Position numbers and translations under genes: made by a program
From: Comamonadaceae bacterium
GTDB lineage: Bacteria > Pseudomonadota > Gammaproteobacteria > Burkholderiales > Burkholderiaceae_C
Assembly: GCA_947450895.1 (NCBI GenBank)
Contig: CANFWT010000009.1
Span: forward strand, 1-59,635
Reading direction: 5' to 3'
DNA length: 59,635 bases
In this document: positions 24,998-34,482 of the stretch, in pieces
How positions within the stretch are numbered: the stretch's first letter is position 1
How the letters are laid out: every line of letters starts with the position of its first letter
The notes under the pieces: model-generated
The model's input: the letters and a program-made list of their open reading frames with translations, nothing else
The model's database searches: none
What the model was told of the DNA's origin: nothing

Positions 24998-26440
24998 CTA
25001 CTTTGCCTTCTTGGCCGGCCGCACCCAGTTGGCAATATTGACTTGCTTGCCGCGCGCCACGCTCAGCGCCCCCGCAGGCACGTCTTTGGTAATGGTGGAC
25101 CCGCCGCCCACGGTGGCGCCCGCACCCAGGGTGACTGGCGCCACCAGCACGCAGTTGCTGCCCACATGCACATCGGCTTCTATGGTGGTGCGGTGTTTGT
25201 TGGCACCGTCGTAGTTGGCGGTGATGCTGCCGGCGCCAAAGTTGACGCGCTCGCCCACGGTGGCGTCGCCCAGATAGGCCAGGTGGTTGGCCTTGGCGCC
25301 TGCGGCCAATGTAGAGTTTTTGATCTCGACAAAATTGCCAATGTGCACTTGCGCCCCCAGTTGCGCACCGGGGCGCAGGCGGGCAAACGGGCCAATCAGC
25401 GCACCCTCGCCCACCCGCACCCCCTGCACGCCGCCGTCAATGTGGGTGAAGGGGTGGATGACCGCTCCGGCCTCAATGGTGCAATCGGCCAGCACGCAAT
25501 GCGCGCCAATGGTCACGCCGTCGCCCAAGGTCACCACGCCTTCAAAAATGCAATTCACGTCAATTTCCACGTCTATGCCGCAGGTCAGGCGCCCGCGAAC
25601 GTCCAGGCGCGCTGGGTCGGCCAGGCGCACACCGGCCTCCATCAGCGCCAGCGCCTGGCGGCGCTGGTAGGCGCGCTCCAGTTCGGCGAGTTGCACCGGA
25701 CTGTTGATGCCGGCCACTTGCACCGGGTCGTCGGTTTTTTGCGCCAGCACGGTCACGCCGTCTTGCACGGCGAATTTCACGATGTCGGTCAGGTAGTACT
25801 CGCCCTGGGCGTTCTGGTTGTCCAGGCGCGCCAGCCAGCGTTTGAGCAGCGCGGCGGGCACGGCCATGATGCCGCTGTAGATCTCGGTAATCGCCCGTTG
25901 GGCAGCGTTGGCGTCTTTGTGCTCCACGATGGCGGTCACTGCGTCACCGGCGCGCACCACGCGGCCATAGCCCGTCGGGTCGGGCAGGTCAATCGTCAGC
26001 AGCGCCAGGTGCTGCCCGGCGCACAGGGCGATCAGCGCCTGCAAGGTGTCAGCCTGGGTGAGCGGCACGTCGCCTGAGAGCACCACCACCACGCCGTCGT
26101 CGCCCAGCACCGGCACGGCCTGTTGCACCGCGTGGCCGGTGCCGAGTTGCGGCTCCTGGCGCACAAATTTCAGCGCTAACGTGCCTGCCAATGGCGCCAG
26201 CGCCGCCTCCACCTGCTCAGCGCCGTGGCCGGTAATTACCACGGCCGAGCGCGCTTGCAGTTGCTGCGCGGTGGCCAGCACGTGCTGCACCAGCGGCACG
26301 TGGGCCAGGCGCTGCAAGACTTTTGGCAAGCGGCTTTTCATGCGCGTGCCCTTGCCAGCGGCCATGATGACCACGTCCACCGGGGGGGCAAACGGCTCGT
26401 TAGTGGGCTTGGAGGGGGGGTGAAATAGACTCACAGACAT
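24998..26440 (-). CDS. glmU: Bifunctional GlmU (N-acetylglucosamine-1-P uridyltransferase / glucosamine-1-P acetyltransferase)
   Basis: 480 residues. The N-terminal uridyltransferase has VDVVIMAAGKGTRMKSRLPK and GTGHAVQQAVPVLGDDGVVV with LSGDVPL; the C-terminal left-handed beta-helix acetyltransferase has AHCVLADCTIEAGAVIHPFT, NFVEIKNSTLAAGAKANHLA and YLGDATVGERVNFGAGSITA. It makes UDP-GlcNAc for the cell wall. There is an N-terminal extension of ~20 residues before the nucleotidyl-transferase motif. The ATG overlaps the ATG of the divergent lipoprotein gene (CATG), so the promoters must lie within each other's genes or one start is misjudged. Confidence 0.96.
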   Translation of the reverse strand: MSVSLFHPPSKPTNEPFAPPVDVVIMAAGKGTRMKSRLPKVLQRLAHVPLVQHVLATAQQLQARSAVVITGHGAEQVEAALAPLAGTLALKFVRQEPQLGTGHAVQQAVPVLGDDGVVVVLSGDVPLTQADTLQALIALCAGQHLALLTIDLPDPTGYGRVVRAGDAVTAIVEHKDANAAQRAITEIYSGIMAVPAALLKRWLARLDNQNAQGEYYLTDIVKFAVQDGVTVLAQKTDDPVQVAGINSPVQLAELERAYQRRQALALMEAGVRLADPARLDVRGRLTCGIDVEIDVNCIFEGVVTLGDGVTIGAHCVLADCTIEAGAVIHPFTHIDGGVQGVRVGEGALIGPFARLRPGAQLGAQVHIGNFVEIKNSTLAAGAKANHLAYLGDATVGERVNFGAGSITANYDGANKHRTTIEADVHVGSNCVLVAPVTLGAGATVGGGSTITKDVPAGALSVARGKQVNIANWVRPAKKAK

Positions 26441-27338
26441 GCCTTATTTGCAAAATGGTTTGCCCGCGCTGGGCCAATGGCGGCGGTGCTTGATTATCGG
26501 TGCGCTGATGTTCGGCACCCTGCTCGCGCTCAGTGGATGCACGGCCTTGCGGCTGAGCTACAACAACGCCGGGACACTGGCCTTCTGGTGGCTGGACGAT
26601 TATGTCGATTTCGACCGGGCCCAGAGCCAGCGCGTGCGCACCGACTTGGCCGACTTGGCGCGCTGGCACCGCCGGGAAGAACTGCCCTTGCTGGCAGAAC
26701 TACTGGAAAGCGCCCAGGCGCTGGCCCAGACCCAGCCGGCGGCCAGCCAGATTTGCGCCCTGTACGAACGCAGCAATTTGCGCATGCAGTCGCTGGTAGC
26801 GCAGGCGCTGCCCGGGGCCGCCGTGCTGGCGACCACGCTGCAACCCAGCCAACTTAAGACCCTGGCGGCAAAGTATGAAAAAACCAACCGTAAGTGGCGA
26901 GACGAGTGGCTGACCGCTGACACCGACAGCCTGGAGCGGCGCACGCAGAAAATCAGGGAGCGGCTGGAAGACTTTTACGGGCCTCTAAGCCCGGGCCAGT
27001 TGCGCCAGTTGCAGCAGCGCATGGAAGCTTCTGGCCTGGATGAGCCGCTGCACTACCGCGAGCTGCTGCGCCGCCAACAGCAAACCTTGCGCACCCTCGA
27101 TGGACTGCGCGGCGCCAGTGTCAACACGGCACAGGCCGCGTTAAGCCAGTTGATGTTTGATTACTTTCATTCGCCCGAGCCCGCCTACCGCGCCTACCGG
27201 GAACGTTCGGTGGCGCAAACCTGCGAGGCGATGGCGCAATTGCACGCCAGTGCCACGCCGCAGCAGCGCAACAACCTGTTGCGCAAGCTGCAGGCCTATG
27301 GGCAGGATGTGCAAGCGCTCATGGCGCAATCACCCTAG
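26439..27338 (+). CDS. DUF6279 family lipoprotein
   Basis: 299 residues. The leader RRCLIIGALMFGTLLALSGC ends in a lipobox (LSGC, Cys34), so the mature protein is lipid-anchored. The body starts TALRLSYNNAGTLAFWWLDD, YVDFDRAQSQRVRTDLADLA, the hallmark of DUF6279, and is almost wholly helical. Function unknown. It starts on the same four bases as glmU, divergently; an alternative ATG (residue 24) would truncate the signal peptide. Confidence 0.85.
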   Translation: MPYLQNGLPALGQWRRCLIIGALMFGTLLALSGCTALRLSYNNAGTLAFWWLDDYVDFDRAQSQRVRTDLADLARWHRREELPLLAELLESAQALAQTQPAASQICALYERSNLRMQSLVAQALPGAAVLATTLQPSQLKTLAAKYEKTNRKWRDEWLTADTDSLERRTQKIRERLEDFYGPLSPGQLRQLQQRMEASGLDEPLHYRELLRRQQQTLRTLDGLRGASVNTAQAALSQLMFDYFHSPEPAYRAYRERSVAQTCEAMAQLHASATPQQRNNLLRKLQAYGQDVQALMAQSP

Positions 27339-27348
27339 CGGACGCCGC

Positions 27349-27972
27349 TTAGCGCAGGTCGCGCGCCGAAGGCCCCAGCGGCCAGGCCACGCCAAAGTCG
27401 GTAAGCACCGCGTCCAGCGGCACATCGTGCGCCTCGGGCTCGAAATCGGGCACAAAGCTGGCACCAAACGCCAGCCCTACGGTAAAGGGCTTGGGCTCCA
27501 GACTCCCCAGCATGCGGTCGTAAAAGCCGCCGCCATAGCCCAGACGGTAGCCACCTGCGCTGTAGCCCACGCAAGGCACGAACAGCAAGCTTGGCGCCAC
27601 CATCTCCGTGTCTTTGGGTTTGGGGATGCCGTAGGCGTCTTCTTCCATGGGGCAGCCGGGGTACCAGGTGTGGAAGGTCATGGTTTTGTGCTGCTTGTTA
27701 ATCACCGGCAAGGCAATGCGACGGCGCTGGGGGGCGTCGTTGAGTTCGCCGTCCTCTTTCCAGCGGTGCAAGGCGGGTAGTGGGTCAAATTCGCCCTTGA
27801 TAGGCCAATACGCACCAATGGTGGTGTCGCTGCGCCCCACCAGCCAGATGCGCATCACCCGCAGCAGCAACTCAGCGCGGTGGAGCCGGTCGGGCAAGTC
27901 CTGGCGCTGCTGCAGCAAGACTTTGCGCAAGGCCTTTTTGTCCAAGCCGCCGTTATCCCTTGAGTTGTCCAT
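27349..27972 (-). CDS. 5-formyltetrahydrofolate cyclo-ligase
   Basis: 207 residues from the ATG at 27972; the longer frame to 28062 overlaps the divergent slt gene. The family (E. coli YgfA/Fau) converts 5-formyl-THF to 5,10-methenyl-THF with ATP. Motifs: KKALRKVLLQQRQDL at the N-terminus, GAYWPIKGEFDPLPAL, and the C-terminal phosphate-binding signature YSAGGYRLGYGGGFYDRML. It converges with the lipoprotein gene and is divergent from slt, with only 9 bases between the two start codons. Confidence 0.94.
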   Translation of the reverse strand: MDNSRDNGGLDKKALRKVLLQQRQDLPDRLHRAELLLRVMRIWLVGRSDTTIGAYWPIKGEFDPLPALHRWKEDGELNDAPQRRRIALPVINKQHKTMTFHTWYPGCPMEEDAYGIPKPKDTEMVAPSLLFVPCVGYSAGGYRLGYGGGFYDRMLGSLEPKPFTVGLAFGASFVPDFEPEAHDVPLDAVLTDFGVAWPLGPSARDLR

Positions 27973-27981
27973 AATGAGCCC

Positions 27982-29982
27982 ATGCAGTTTTACCGATCTA
28001 TTTTGGCAGCTTTGGCCATGGGCACCGCGCTGGCCCTGCCCGCAGGCATTGCCACAGCGCAATCAACGGACACCAACCGCAGCGACGAGGCCGTGCTCGA
28101 CATGGCCCAGGCCTACAAGCAACACGACGTCAAACGCCTAAGCAGCCTGCTGCCCGCCGCCAAAGGCTCGGATTTGGAGCCCTGGGCGGCGTACTGGGAG
28201 TTGTCGTCCCGACTGGACACCGCAAGCAAAGTTGAAATCGAAGGCTTTTTGTCGCGCTGGGCCGGCAGCTACCAAGAGGACCGACTGCGCGCTGACTGGA
28301 TGATGCAACTCGGGCGCAACCGCGAATGGTCCACTTTGCGCCAGCAATATCCGCAGTACCGCATGGGCGACGACCGCGCCATTGCCTGTTACGGCCTGTG
28401 GAGCGAATGGCTGGCCAATGGCGCCAACGTCGCCGGGCAAGCACAAGACCTCTGGTTGGCCCAGCGCGAAGCGGATGAAGCTTGCGCAGGGTTGGCCGAA
28501 GAGCTGATCAAGGCCAAAAAAATGCCATCCCAGGTGGCTTGGGTGCGCGCGCGCCTGGGCATGGAAAACGACCGGCTGAAAGTGGCAACGCAAGCCGTGG
28601 GCGCGCTCAATGAAAAGTGGGTCAAGACCGTCAACGCGATTTACCTCAACCCCGGAAAATACCTGGGCGATAAGCTCACGGCGCTGCGGCCGCAGACGCG
28701 CGAATTTGTGTCCCTTGCGCTGATCCGCCAAGCCTACCTGGAACCGCAAGATGCCGCGGTTGAGGTAGAGAAACTGCGCTGGCGCGCCCAGCTGACGGCC
28801 GAAGAGCGCAGCTGGATTTGGGGTGTGATTGGCAAACGCGCGGCACAAAAAGGACTAGACACAGCGCTCGGGTTTTATGCCAAGGGGCGCTTTGACCAGA
28901 TGCACGAAGACCACGTGCTGTGGGCCGCACGTGCCGCGCTGCGGGCGGGCCAATGGGCCCAGGTGCAAGAAGCAATTGCATCGCTGCCCGCTGCGCTGCG
29001 CAACGAGCCGGCCTGGCTGTACTGGCATGCGCGCGCCGTGTTGTCGCAGCGCGCCAATGAGACTGTGCGCGGCCAAGCCCTGGCCGCATTGCAAAGTATT
29101 GCCGGTGTGCGCGGCTTCTACGAACAGCTGGCATTGGAAGAACTGGGCCAACGCAGTGTCGCGCCGCCGCGCCCTGCCAGCCTCAGCGCAGAGGAAAAAG
29201 AAGCCGCTCGCCAAAACCCAGGCCTGCAACGCGCGCTGCACGCCATTGCACTGGGGCTGCGCACTGAGGGCGTACGCGAGTGGAACTACAGCACCAACCT
29301 GCACACCAAAGGCGGCATGGACGACCGCAGCCTGCTCGCCGCCGCAGACCTGGCCTGCCGCGCCGAGGTGTGGGACCGCTGCATCAATACCAGCGAGCGC
29401 ACCAAGGGTGTGATTGACATGGAACAGCGCTTTCCCATGCCGTTCAAAGCCGCTGTCACTGCACGCGCGCACAGCATTGGACTCGATCCTGCCTATGTGT
29501 ACGGCCTGATTCGCCAGGAAAGCCGCTTCATCATGGACGCAAAATCGGGCGTGGGCGCGGCTGGCTTGATGCAGGTGATGCCCGCCACGGCCAAGTGGAC
29601 GGCCAAGAAGATCGGCATGGGTGACTTCACCCCGGCCAAGCTCAATGAACGCGACACCAACATCGCCATCGGTACCGGCTACCTCAAGCTGGTACTGGAC
29701 AGCTTTGGCGGATCGATGCCCCTGGCGGCGGCGGCCTACAACGCAGGCCCGAGCCGCGCCCGAGCGTGGCGCGGCGCCAGCGGCGCGCCAACCCTGGAAG
29801 CGGCCATCTGGGCCGAAAATATCCCCTTCCACGAGACGCGCGATTACGTGAAAAAAGTGCTGTCTAACGCCACGCTGTATGCGGCGGTGCTCAGCGGCCA
29901 GCCCCAGTCCATCAAAGCGCGTCTGGGCCAGGTGGGCCCGGTGGACGCTGCGGTGCCGGAAATTGGCCTCGATTTACCCTGA
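27982..29982 (+). CDS. Soluble lytic murein transglycosylase (Slt70-like)
   Basis: 666 residues. A signal peptide (SILAALAMGTALALPAGIAT, cleavage near AQS) sends it to the periplasm. A long helical superhelix (residues ~40-480) is followed by the SLT catalytic domain: YVYGLIRQESRFIMDAKSGV with the catalytic Glu in RQES, GAAGLMQVMPATAKWTAKKI and AAAYNAGPSRARAW, then FHETRDYVKKVL. It cleaves peptidoglycan to 1,6-anhydromuropeptides. Length matches Slt70. Its start lies 9 bases from the divergent cyclo-ligase gene. Confidence 0.95.
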   Translation: MQFYRSILAALAMGTALALPAGIATAQSTDTNRSDEAVLDMAQAYKQHDVKRLSSLLPAAKGSDLEPWAAYWELSSRLDTASKVEIEGFLSRWAGSYQEDRLRADWMMQLGRNREWSTLRQQYPQYRMGDDRAIACYGLWSEWLANGANVAGQAQDLWLAQREADEACAGLAEELIKAKKMPSQVAWVRARLGMENDRLKVATQAVGALNEKWVKTVNAIYLNPGKYLGDKLTALRPQTREFVSLALIRQAYLEPQDAAVEVEKLRWRAQLTAEERSWIWGVIGKRAAQKGLDTALGFYAKGRFDQMHEDHVLWAARAALRAGQWAQVQEAIASLPAALRNEPAWLYWHARAVLSQRANETVRGQALAALQSIAGVRGFYEQLALEELGQRSVAPPRPASLSAEEKEAARQNPGLQRALHAIALGLRTEGVREWNYSTNLHTKGGMDDRSLLAAADLACRAEVWDRCINTSERTKGVIDMEQRFPMPFKAAVTARAHSIGLDPAYVYGLIRQESRFIMDAKSGVGAAGLMQVMPATAKWTAKKIGMGDFTPAKLNERDTNIAIGTGYLKLVLDSFGGSMPLAAAAYNAGPSRARAWRGASGAPTLEAAIWAENIPFHETRDYVKKVLSNATLYAAVLSGQPQSIKARLGQVGPVDAAVPEIGLDLP

Positions 29983-30014
29983 ACGGCGGCCTTACGCATT
30001 TACGAGGAGAACCC

Positions 30015-30698
30015 ATGCTCAAGCTCTTTATTGGAAACAAAAATTACTCGTCCTGGTCCATGCGCCCCTGGGTGCTGATGACGCAGGCAGGCATTGCGTT
30101 TGAAGAGGTCATGGTGCGCTTTGACGCCTTCACGCCGGAGTCGCAGTTCAAGCACACGCTGGGCCAAATCAGCCCGGCGGGCAAGGTGCCGGTGCTGCAA
30201 AGCGGCGCGCTCGCCGTGTGGGACACGCTGGCCATTGCCGAAACCCTGGCTGAGATGTTTCCCGACAAGCACCTGTGGCCGCGCGACCCAGCGGCCCGGG
30301 CCCACGCACGCAGCATTTGCGCTGAGATGCACTCCGGCTTTATGGACCTGCGCGCCAACTGCCCGATGAACATCGAAGCCCATTTGCCCGAGCAGGGCGC
30401 GCTGATCTGGCGTGACAAACCCGCCGTGCGCGCCGACGTAGCACGCCTGGTACACATGTGGCGCGACCTGCTGCAGGCCCATGGTGGCCCGCTGCTGTTT
30501 GGCGAGTTCAGCATTGCCGACGCCTATTTCGCGCCGGTGTGCATGCGCATCAAAACCTACGCCCTGCCGATCCCAGACGCCATCCACGCCTATGTGGACC
30601 GGGTGTGCGCCCTGCCCGGCGTGAAGGCCTGGATCGACGGTGCGCTGGCCGAGCACGATTTTCTGGACTTTGAAGAGCCTTTCCGGCTGCACCGCTGA
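30015..30698 (+). CDS. Glutathione S-transferase family protein
   Basis: 227 residues. The thioredoxin-like domain begins MLKLFIGNKNYSSWSMRPWV, with the serine pair typical of zeta/beta-like GSTs, and continues FKHTLGQISPAGKVPVLQSG; the helical domain contains FGEFSIADAYFAPVCMRIKT. A strong GAGGAG site precedes the ATG. It follows slt by 32 bases and precedes cca; its substrate is unknown. Confidence 0.9.
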   Translation: MLKLFIGNKNYSSWSMRPWVLMTQAGIAFEEVMVRFDAFTPESQFKHTLGQISPAGKVPVLQSGALAVWDTLAIAETLAEMFPDKHLWPRDPAARAHARSICAEMHSGFMDLRANCPMNIEAHLPEQGALIWRDKPAVRADVARLVHMWRDLLQAHGGPLLFGEFSIADAYFAPVCMRIKTYALPIPDAIHAYVDRVCALPGVKAWIDGALAEHDFLDFEEPFRLHR

Positions 30699-30716
30699 TT
30701 GGCGCCACAGGCCCGC

Positions 30717-31970
30717 ATGCAAACCTACCTCGTTGGCGGCGCGGTGCGCGACCACTTGCTCGGCTTGCCGGTGCAAGACCGCGACTGGGTGGTGGTGGGC
30801 GCCACGCCAGAGCAGATGGTGGCGCAGGGCTTTGTGCCGGTGGGGCGGGACTTTCCGGTGTTTTTGCACCCGCAAACGCACGAGGAATACGCCCTGGCCC
30901 GCACCGAGCGCAAAAGCGGCCCCGGCTACCGGGGCTTTGTGGTGCACGCCGACCCCAGCGTCACCCTCGAAGATGACCTCGCCCGGCGCGACCTGAGCAT
31001 CAACGCCATGGCCGCAGGCGTGCTGCCCGACGGCAGCAATACGCCCGACATCACCACCCTGGTGGACCCCTGCGGTGGCCAGCGCGATGTGGCAGCCAAA
31101 GTGCTGCGCCACGCCAGCCCGGCGTTTGCCGAAGACCCGGTGCGCATCTTGCGGCTGGCGCGTTTTGCGGCGCGCTTTGCGCAGTTCACCGTGGCGGACG
31201 AGACGCTGGCCCTGCTGCGCGCCATGGTGCAGGCGGGCGAGGCCGCGCATCTGGTGGCCGAGCGGGTGTGGCAAGAACTGGCCAAGGGCCTGATGGAAGA
31301 CCAGCCCGCGCGCATGTTTGCGGTGCTGCGCGACTGCGGCGCGCTGGCCGTGGTGCTGCCCGAGGTGGACGCCCTGTGGGGCGTGCCCCAGCCACCCGAA
31401 CACCACCCCGAAATCGACACCGGCGTGCACGTGATGATGGTGCTGGACTGCGCAGCCCAAATGCGCGCGCCGTTGGAAGTGCGCTTTGCCTGCCTGGTGC
31501 ACGACCTGGGCAAGGCCACCACGCCACCCGCCGAGTGGCCGCGCCACATTGCCCACGAGGCGCGCAGCGTGCGGCTGATCCAAGGCCTGGCCCAGCGCCT
31601 GCGCCTGCCCCACGCCTGCACGGCGCTGGCCGAAGTGGTGGCCCGCGAGCACGGCAACATCCACCGCAGCGCTGGCCTGGACGCCGCCGCTACCGTGCGC
31701 CTGCTGGAACGCTGCGACGCCTTTCGCAAGCCCGAGCGCTTTGCGCAAGTGGTGCAGGCCTGCGAGTGCGATGCGCGCGGGCGCCTGGGCTACGCGCAGG
31801 CGCCCTACCCGCAAGGCGCACGACTATTGCGCGCATTGCAGCAAGCGCAAAGTGTGTATACCGACGCCGTGGCTAGCGCGGCAATGCAGGCAGGCGCACG
31901 CGGCCCGGACATTGGCCGCGCTGTGGCCCAGGCCCGTACGCAGGCGGTAGCCGCCATGGAGGCACACTAG
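30717..31970 (+). CDS. cca: Multifunctional CCA tRNA nucleotidyltransferase
   Basis: 417 residues from the ATG at 30717. It adds or repairs the 3' CCA of tRNAs. Nucleotidyltransferase motifs: [34 protein letters not shown] with the metal-binding DxD (here DRD), and [13 protein letters not shown]. The class II head continues to ~residue 220, and a C-terminal HD phosphohydrolase domain is present ([26 protein letters not shown]), as in the E. coli long form. The gene is followed after 3 bases by a response regulator. Confidence 0.96.
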   Translation: MQTYLVGGAVRDHLLGLPVQDRDWVVVGATPEQMVAQGFVPVGRDFPVFLHPQTHEEYALARTERKSGPGYRGFVVHADPSVTLEDDLARRDLSINAMAAGVLPDGSNTPDITTLVDPCGGQRDVAAKVLRHASPAFAEDPVRILRLARFAARFAQFTVADETLALLRAMVQAGEAAHLVAERVWQELAKGLMEDQPARMFAVLRDCGALAVVLPEVDALWGVPQPPEHHPEIDTGVHVMMVLDCAAQMRAPLEVRFACLVHDLGKATTPPAEWPRHIAHEARSVRLIQGLAQRLRLPHACTALAEVVAREHGNIHRSAGLDAAATVRLLERCDAFRKPERFAQVVQACECDARGRLGYAQAPYPQGARLLRALQQAQSVYTDAVASAAMQAGARGPDIGRAVAQARTQAVAAMEAH

Positions 31971-31973
31971 GTC

Positions 31974-32702
31974 ATGGCCCATTTGCTCTTGGTAGAAGAC
32001 GACGAACTGCTGCGCGACGGTCTGTGCGCCCAACTCATGCACGCTGGCCACAGCGTGGACGCGGCGGGCGACGGCGCCCAGGCGCAGGCATTGCTGGAGT
32101 CCACGCGCCTGGATGGCGTGGTGCTGGACCTGGGCCTGCCGCCGGTGCAAGGTGTGGCCATGGACGGCATCATGGTGCTGCGCTGGATACGCCAGCGCCT
32201 GCCGCACCTGCCGGTGCTGGTATTGACCGCGCGCGACGACATTGACGACCGCGTGGCAGGCCTCAATGCGGGCGCCGACGACTACCTGACCAAACCCTTT
32301 GACCTGGCCGAACTGCTGGCGCGCCTGGCCGCGATGCTGCGCCGCGCACGCATGCCGGCCTTTGACGGCACACTGCCCGGCGACACCCCAAGCGCACACC
32401 GCCTGCGGCTGGACCCGCAGTTGCCCATGGGCTGGCTGGGGGAAGAGGCCATGGAACTCACACACCGCGAATGGTCACTCCTGGGCCTGCTGCTCCGGCA
32501 AATCGGCCAGGTGGTGGGGCGTGAAGACGTGCTGGCGGTGTGGCAGACGCAGGCGCCAGAAGGTGGACTGGGCGGCGCAGGGGCTGGCTCCAACGCGCTG
32601 GAGGTGTATGTGCACCGGTTGCGGCGCAAACTGCAAGGCAGCGGCCTGAACATCCGCAACGTACGCGGGCTGGGCTACATGCTGGAGTTGCAAACGCCGT
32701 GA
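31974..32702 (+). CDS. OmpR/PhoB family response regulator
   Basis: 242 residues. Receiver domain: LLLVEDDELLRDG, phospho-acceptor D52 in VVLDLGLP, the switch threonine in VLVLTARDD and K107 in LTKPFDLAELLARL. A winged-helix output domain follows (MELTHREWSLLGLLLRQIGQ, ALEVYVHRLRRKLQ, NIRNVRGLGYML). A short acidic insertion (PEGGLGGAGAG) lies in the wing region. Paired with the histidine kinase after it by a 4-base overlap (GTGA). Confidence 0.94.
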   Translation: MAHLLLVEDDELLRDGLCAQLMHAGHSVDAAGDGAQAQALLESTRLDGVVLDLGLPPVQGVAMDGIMVLRWIRQRLPHLPVLVLTARDDIDDRVAGLNAGADDYLTKPFDLAELLARLAAMLRRARMPAFDGTLPGDTPSAHRLRLDPQLPMGWLGEEAMELTHREWSLLGLLLRQIGQVVGREDVLAVWQTQAPEGGLGGAGAGSNALEVYVHRLRRKLQGSGLNIRNVRGLGYMLELQTP

Positions 32703-34090
32703 GCAGTGCGGACGCACGCGGCGCGGGCTTGTCGCTCAAGCGGCAACTGCTGCTGTGGCTCTTGCTGCCCCAGCTGGTGCTGTGGGCTATGGGCGGCATG
32801 TTGGCCTACCGGGTGGCGCTCACTTATGCCGAAAAAGGCATTGACGAGTCGCTCACCCAGTCGGTGCGCGCGCTGGCGCGCCAGGTCAAACCGCTGGGCT
32901 CAGGCCTGCTGGTGGACTTTCCCAAGGCGGCGCAGGCGGTGCTGGAGCAAGACCCGCAGGACCGACTGGCCTATATGGTGTCCTCGCCGCCTGGCAGCTT
33001 TTTACTGGGCAACTCCCAGCTGCCCGGCCCCGGGGGCAGCGGTGTGCTGCAGCCCGACGACGTGCCGGTGCTCTACGACATTGCCTTCGACGGCAAGGCC
33101 ATGCGCGTTGCGTCCATGGAGCTGCCCTTTGGCGACGCCCCTACCACACAGCGCCTGCGCGTGCAGGTGGCCAAAAGCCTGGCGGTGCAACAGGCCATTG
33201 CCAACGAACTGGTGCGCGACGTGCTGGTGCCGCTGCTGCTCTTGGGCGCGGTGCTGGGCGTGCTGATGTACGCCGGCATGCGCCGTGGCCTGGCGCCGCT
33301 GGCACGGCTCGAAGCTCAAATCGCCCACCGCAACGCGGCGTCCCTGCAAGCCATCGAACTCACGCAAGCGCCGCAAGAGGTGCATTCGCTGGCACAAGCG
33401 CTCAACCAATTGCTCACCACCCTGCGGCGCAGCATGAGCCAGGAAAAGCGCTTTTTGAACGACGCCGCCCACCAGCTGCGCACCCCCTTGGCCGGCCTGA
33501 TCAGCCAGACCGAGCTGGCCCTGACCGAGACCGACCCGCAAGCCCTGCACGCGCGCCTGACCAAGGTGCACAAAGGCGCGCAGCGCAGCGCCCACCTGGT
33601 AAACCAGTTGCTCAGTTTGGCCCGCACCGAGGCCGAAGTGGCGCTCCTGCCCGTGGACGTGGCCGCGCTGGCGCGCGAAGTAGCGCGCGAATGGACGCCG
33701 CGCGCGCTGGCGGCGGGCATCGACCTGGGCTTTGAAGGCGAAGACCACCTGCAAGTGCGCGCCGACCGCGTGCTGCTGCGCGAAGCCCTGAGCAACCTGA
33801 TCGACAACGCCCTGCGCTACTGCCCGCGCGGCGCCAGCGTCACCCTGCGGGTGCGCACCACAGGCGCGGGTCAGTGCGTGCTGGAAGTAGAAGACAACGG
33901 CCCCGGCGTGCAAGCCACCGACCGGTCCCACCTGTTCGAGCGCTTCTGGCGCGCCAGCGAACTCCCCGGCGGCTGCGGCCTGGGCCTGGCCATCGTCGCC
34001 GAAATCGCCCAGCGCCATGGCGGCAGCGTGCAGGCGCACGCGGCGCTGCCGCAGGGCTTGGTGGTGCGGGTGGTGTTGCCCATGGGATGA
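32699..34090 (+). CDS. Sensor histidine kinase (TctE/QseC-like)
   Basis: 463 residues beginning at GTG 32699, which overlaps the response-regulator TGA. A first helix (LLLWLLLPQLVLWAMGGML) and a second near residue 185 (VLVPLLLLGAVLGVLMYAG) bracket a periplasmic 2CSK_N-type sensor. HisKA carries the phospho-histidine in FLNDAAHQLRTPLAGLISQT; ATPase motifs are NLIDNALRYCPRG (N box), VEDNGPGV (G1) and GCGLGLAIV (G2). TctE-like kinases commonly sense carboxylates, but the signal here is unknown. Longer in-frame starts run antiparallel to common sense inside the regulator gene and were discarded. Confidence 0.94.
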   Translation: MSSADARGAGLSLKRQLLLWLLLPQLVLWAMGGMLAYRVALTYAEKGIDESLTQSVRALARQVKPLGSGLLVDFPKAAQAVLEQDPQDRLAYMVSSPPGSFLLGNSQLPGPGGSGVLQPDDVPVLYDIAFDGKAMRVASMELPFGDAPTTQRLRVQVAKSLAVQQAIANELVRDVLVPLLLLGAVLGVLMYAGMRRGLAPLARLEAQIAHRNAASLQAIELTQAPQEVHSLAQALNQLLTTLRRSMSQEKRFLNDAAHQLRTPLAGLISQTELALTETDPQALHARLTKVHKGAQRSAHLVNQLLSLARTEAEVALLPVDVAALAREVAREWTPRALAAGIDLGFEGEDHLQVRADRVLLREALSNLIDNALRYCPRGASVTLRVRTTGAGQCVLEVEDNGPGVQATDRSHLFERFWRASELPGGCGLGLAIVAEIAQRHGGSVQAHAALPQGLVVRVVLPMG

Positions 34091-34482
34091 GCCTTAGGCT
34101 GTGGGCGACCGAAGCGACGATGCCTATACGCTGCGCGGGCGGGCACAGCGTCGTATTGAATGGCGCTTATGCAGCGACGGTCTGAAAGTAAGCCGCGCTC
34201 TTGCGACCCTTTACAACGCCGGGTGCGGGATATTTGCCATGGCGATCGGATTTTGTTGAATGCCAGCCAGAGTTGACCCCTTGGAGGCGATTATTTCCAT
34301 CCAAATTTGAATCCAACGCATGAAATGGATCGCCCACTCCTGACATTTGTGTCGAAGCTCCTCTATGTCGCAAGGCCTCGACGAAGTCGGCACGGCTGTG
34401 TTTCAAAAGTCCCCCGTATTGAAGACCCACGCTTGCGCTATATTGGACCTAGGTTGCTCATTCCCCAATGTCGAGGTGCTCA
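34091..34482. other. Non-coding or decayed interval
   Basis: About 390 bases with no convincing gene. An 87-codon minus frame (34167-34430) ends in a motif VVKGRKSAAYFQTVAA that looks protein-like but is not recognised. Base composition drops from GC-rich to mixed here, marking the left edge of a probable acquired segment. Confidence 0.4.

Noticed and set aside
30000..31814. 604-codon minus-strand frame opposite the GST and cca genes
   Set aside because: It spans two well-supported genes on the other strand and shows no protein family signal.
34167..34430. 87-codon minus frame ending VVKGRKSAAYFQTVAA
   Set aside because: Looks slightly protein-like but I cannot assign it and its first part has no pattern; kept only as a note on the interval.
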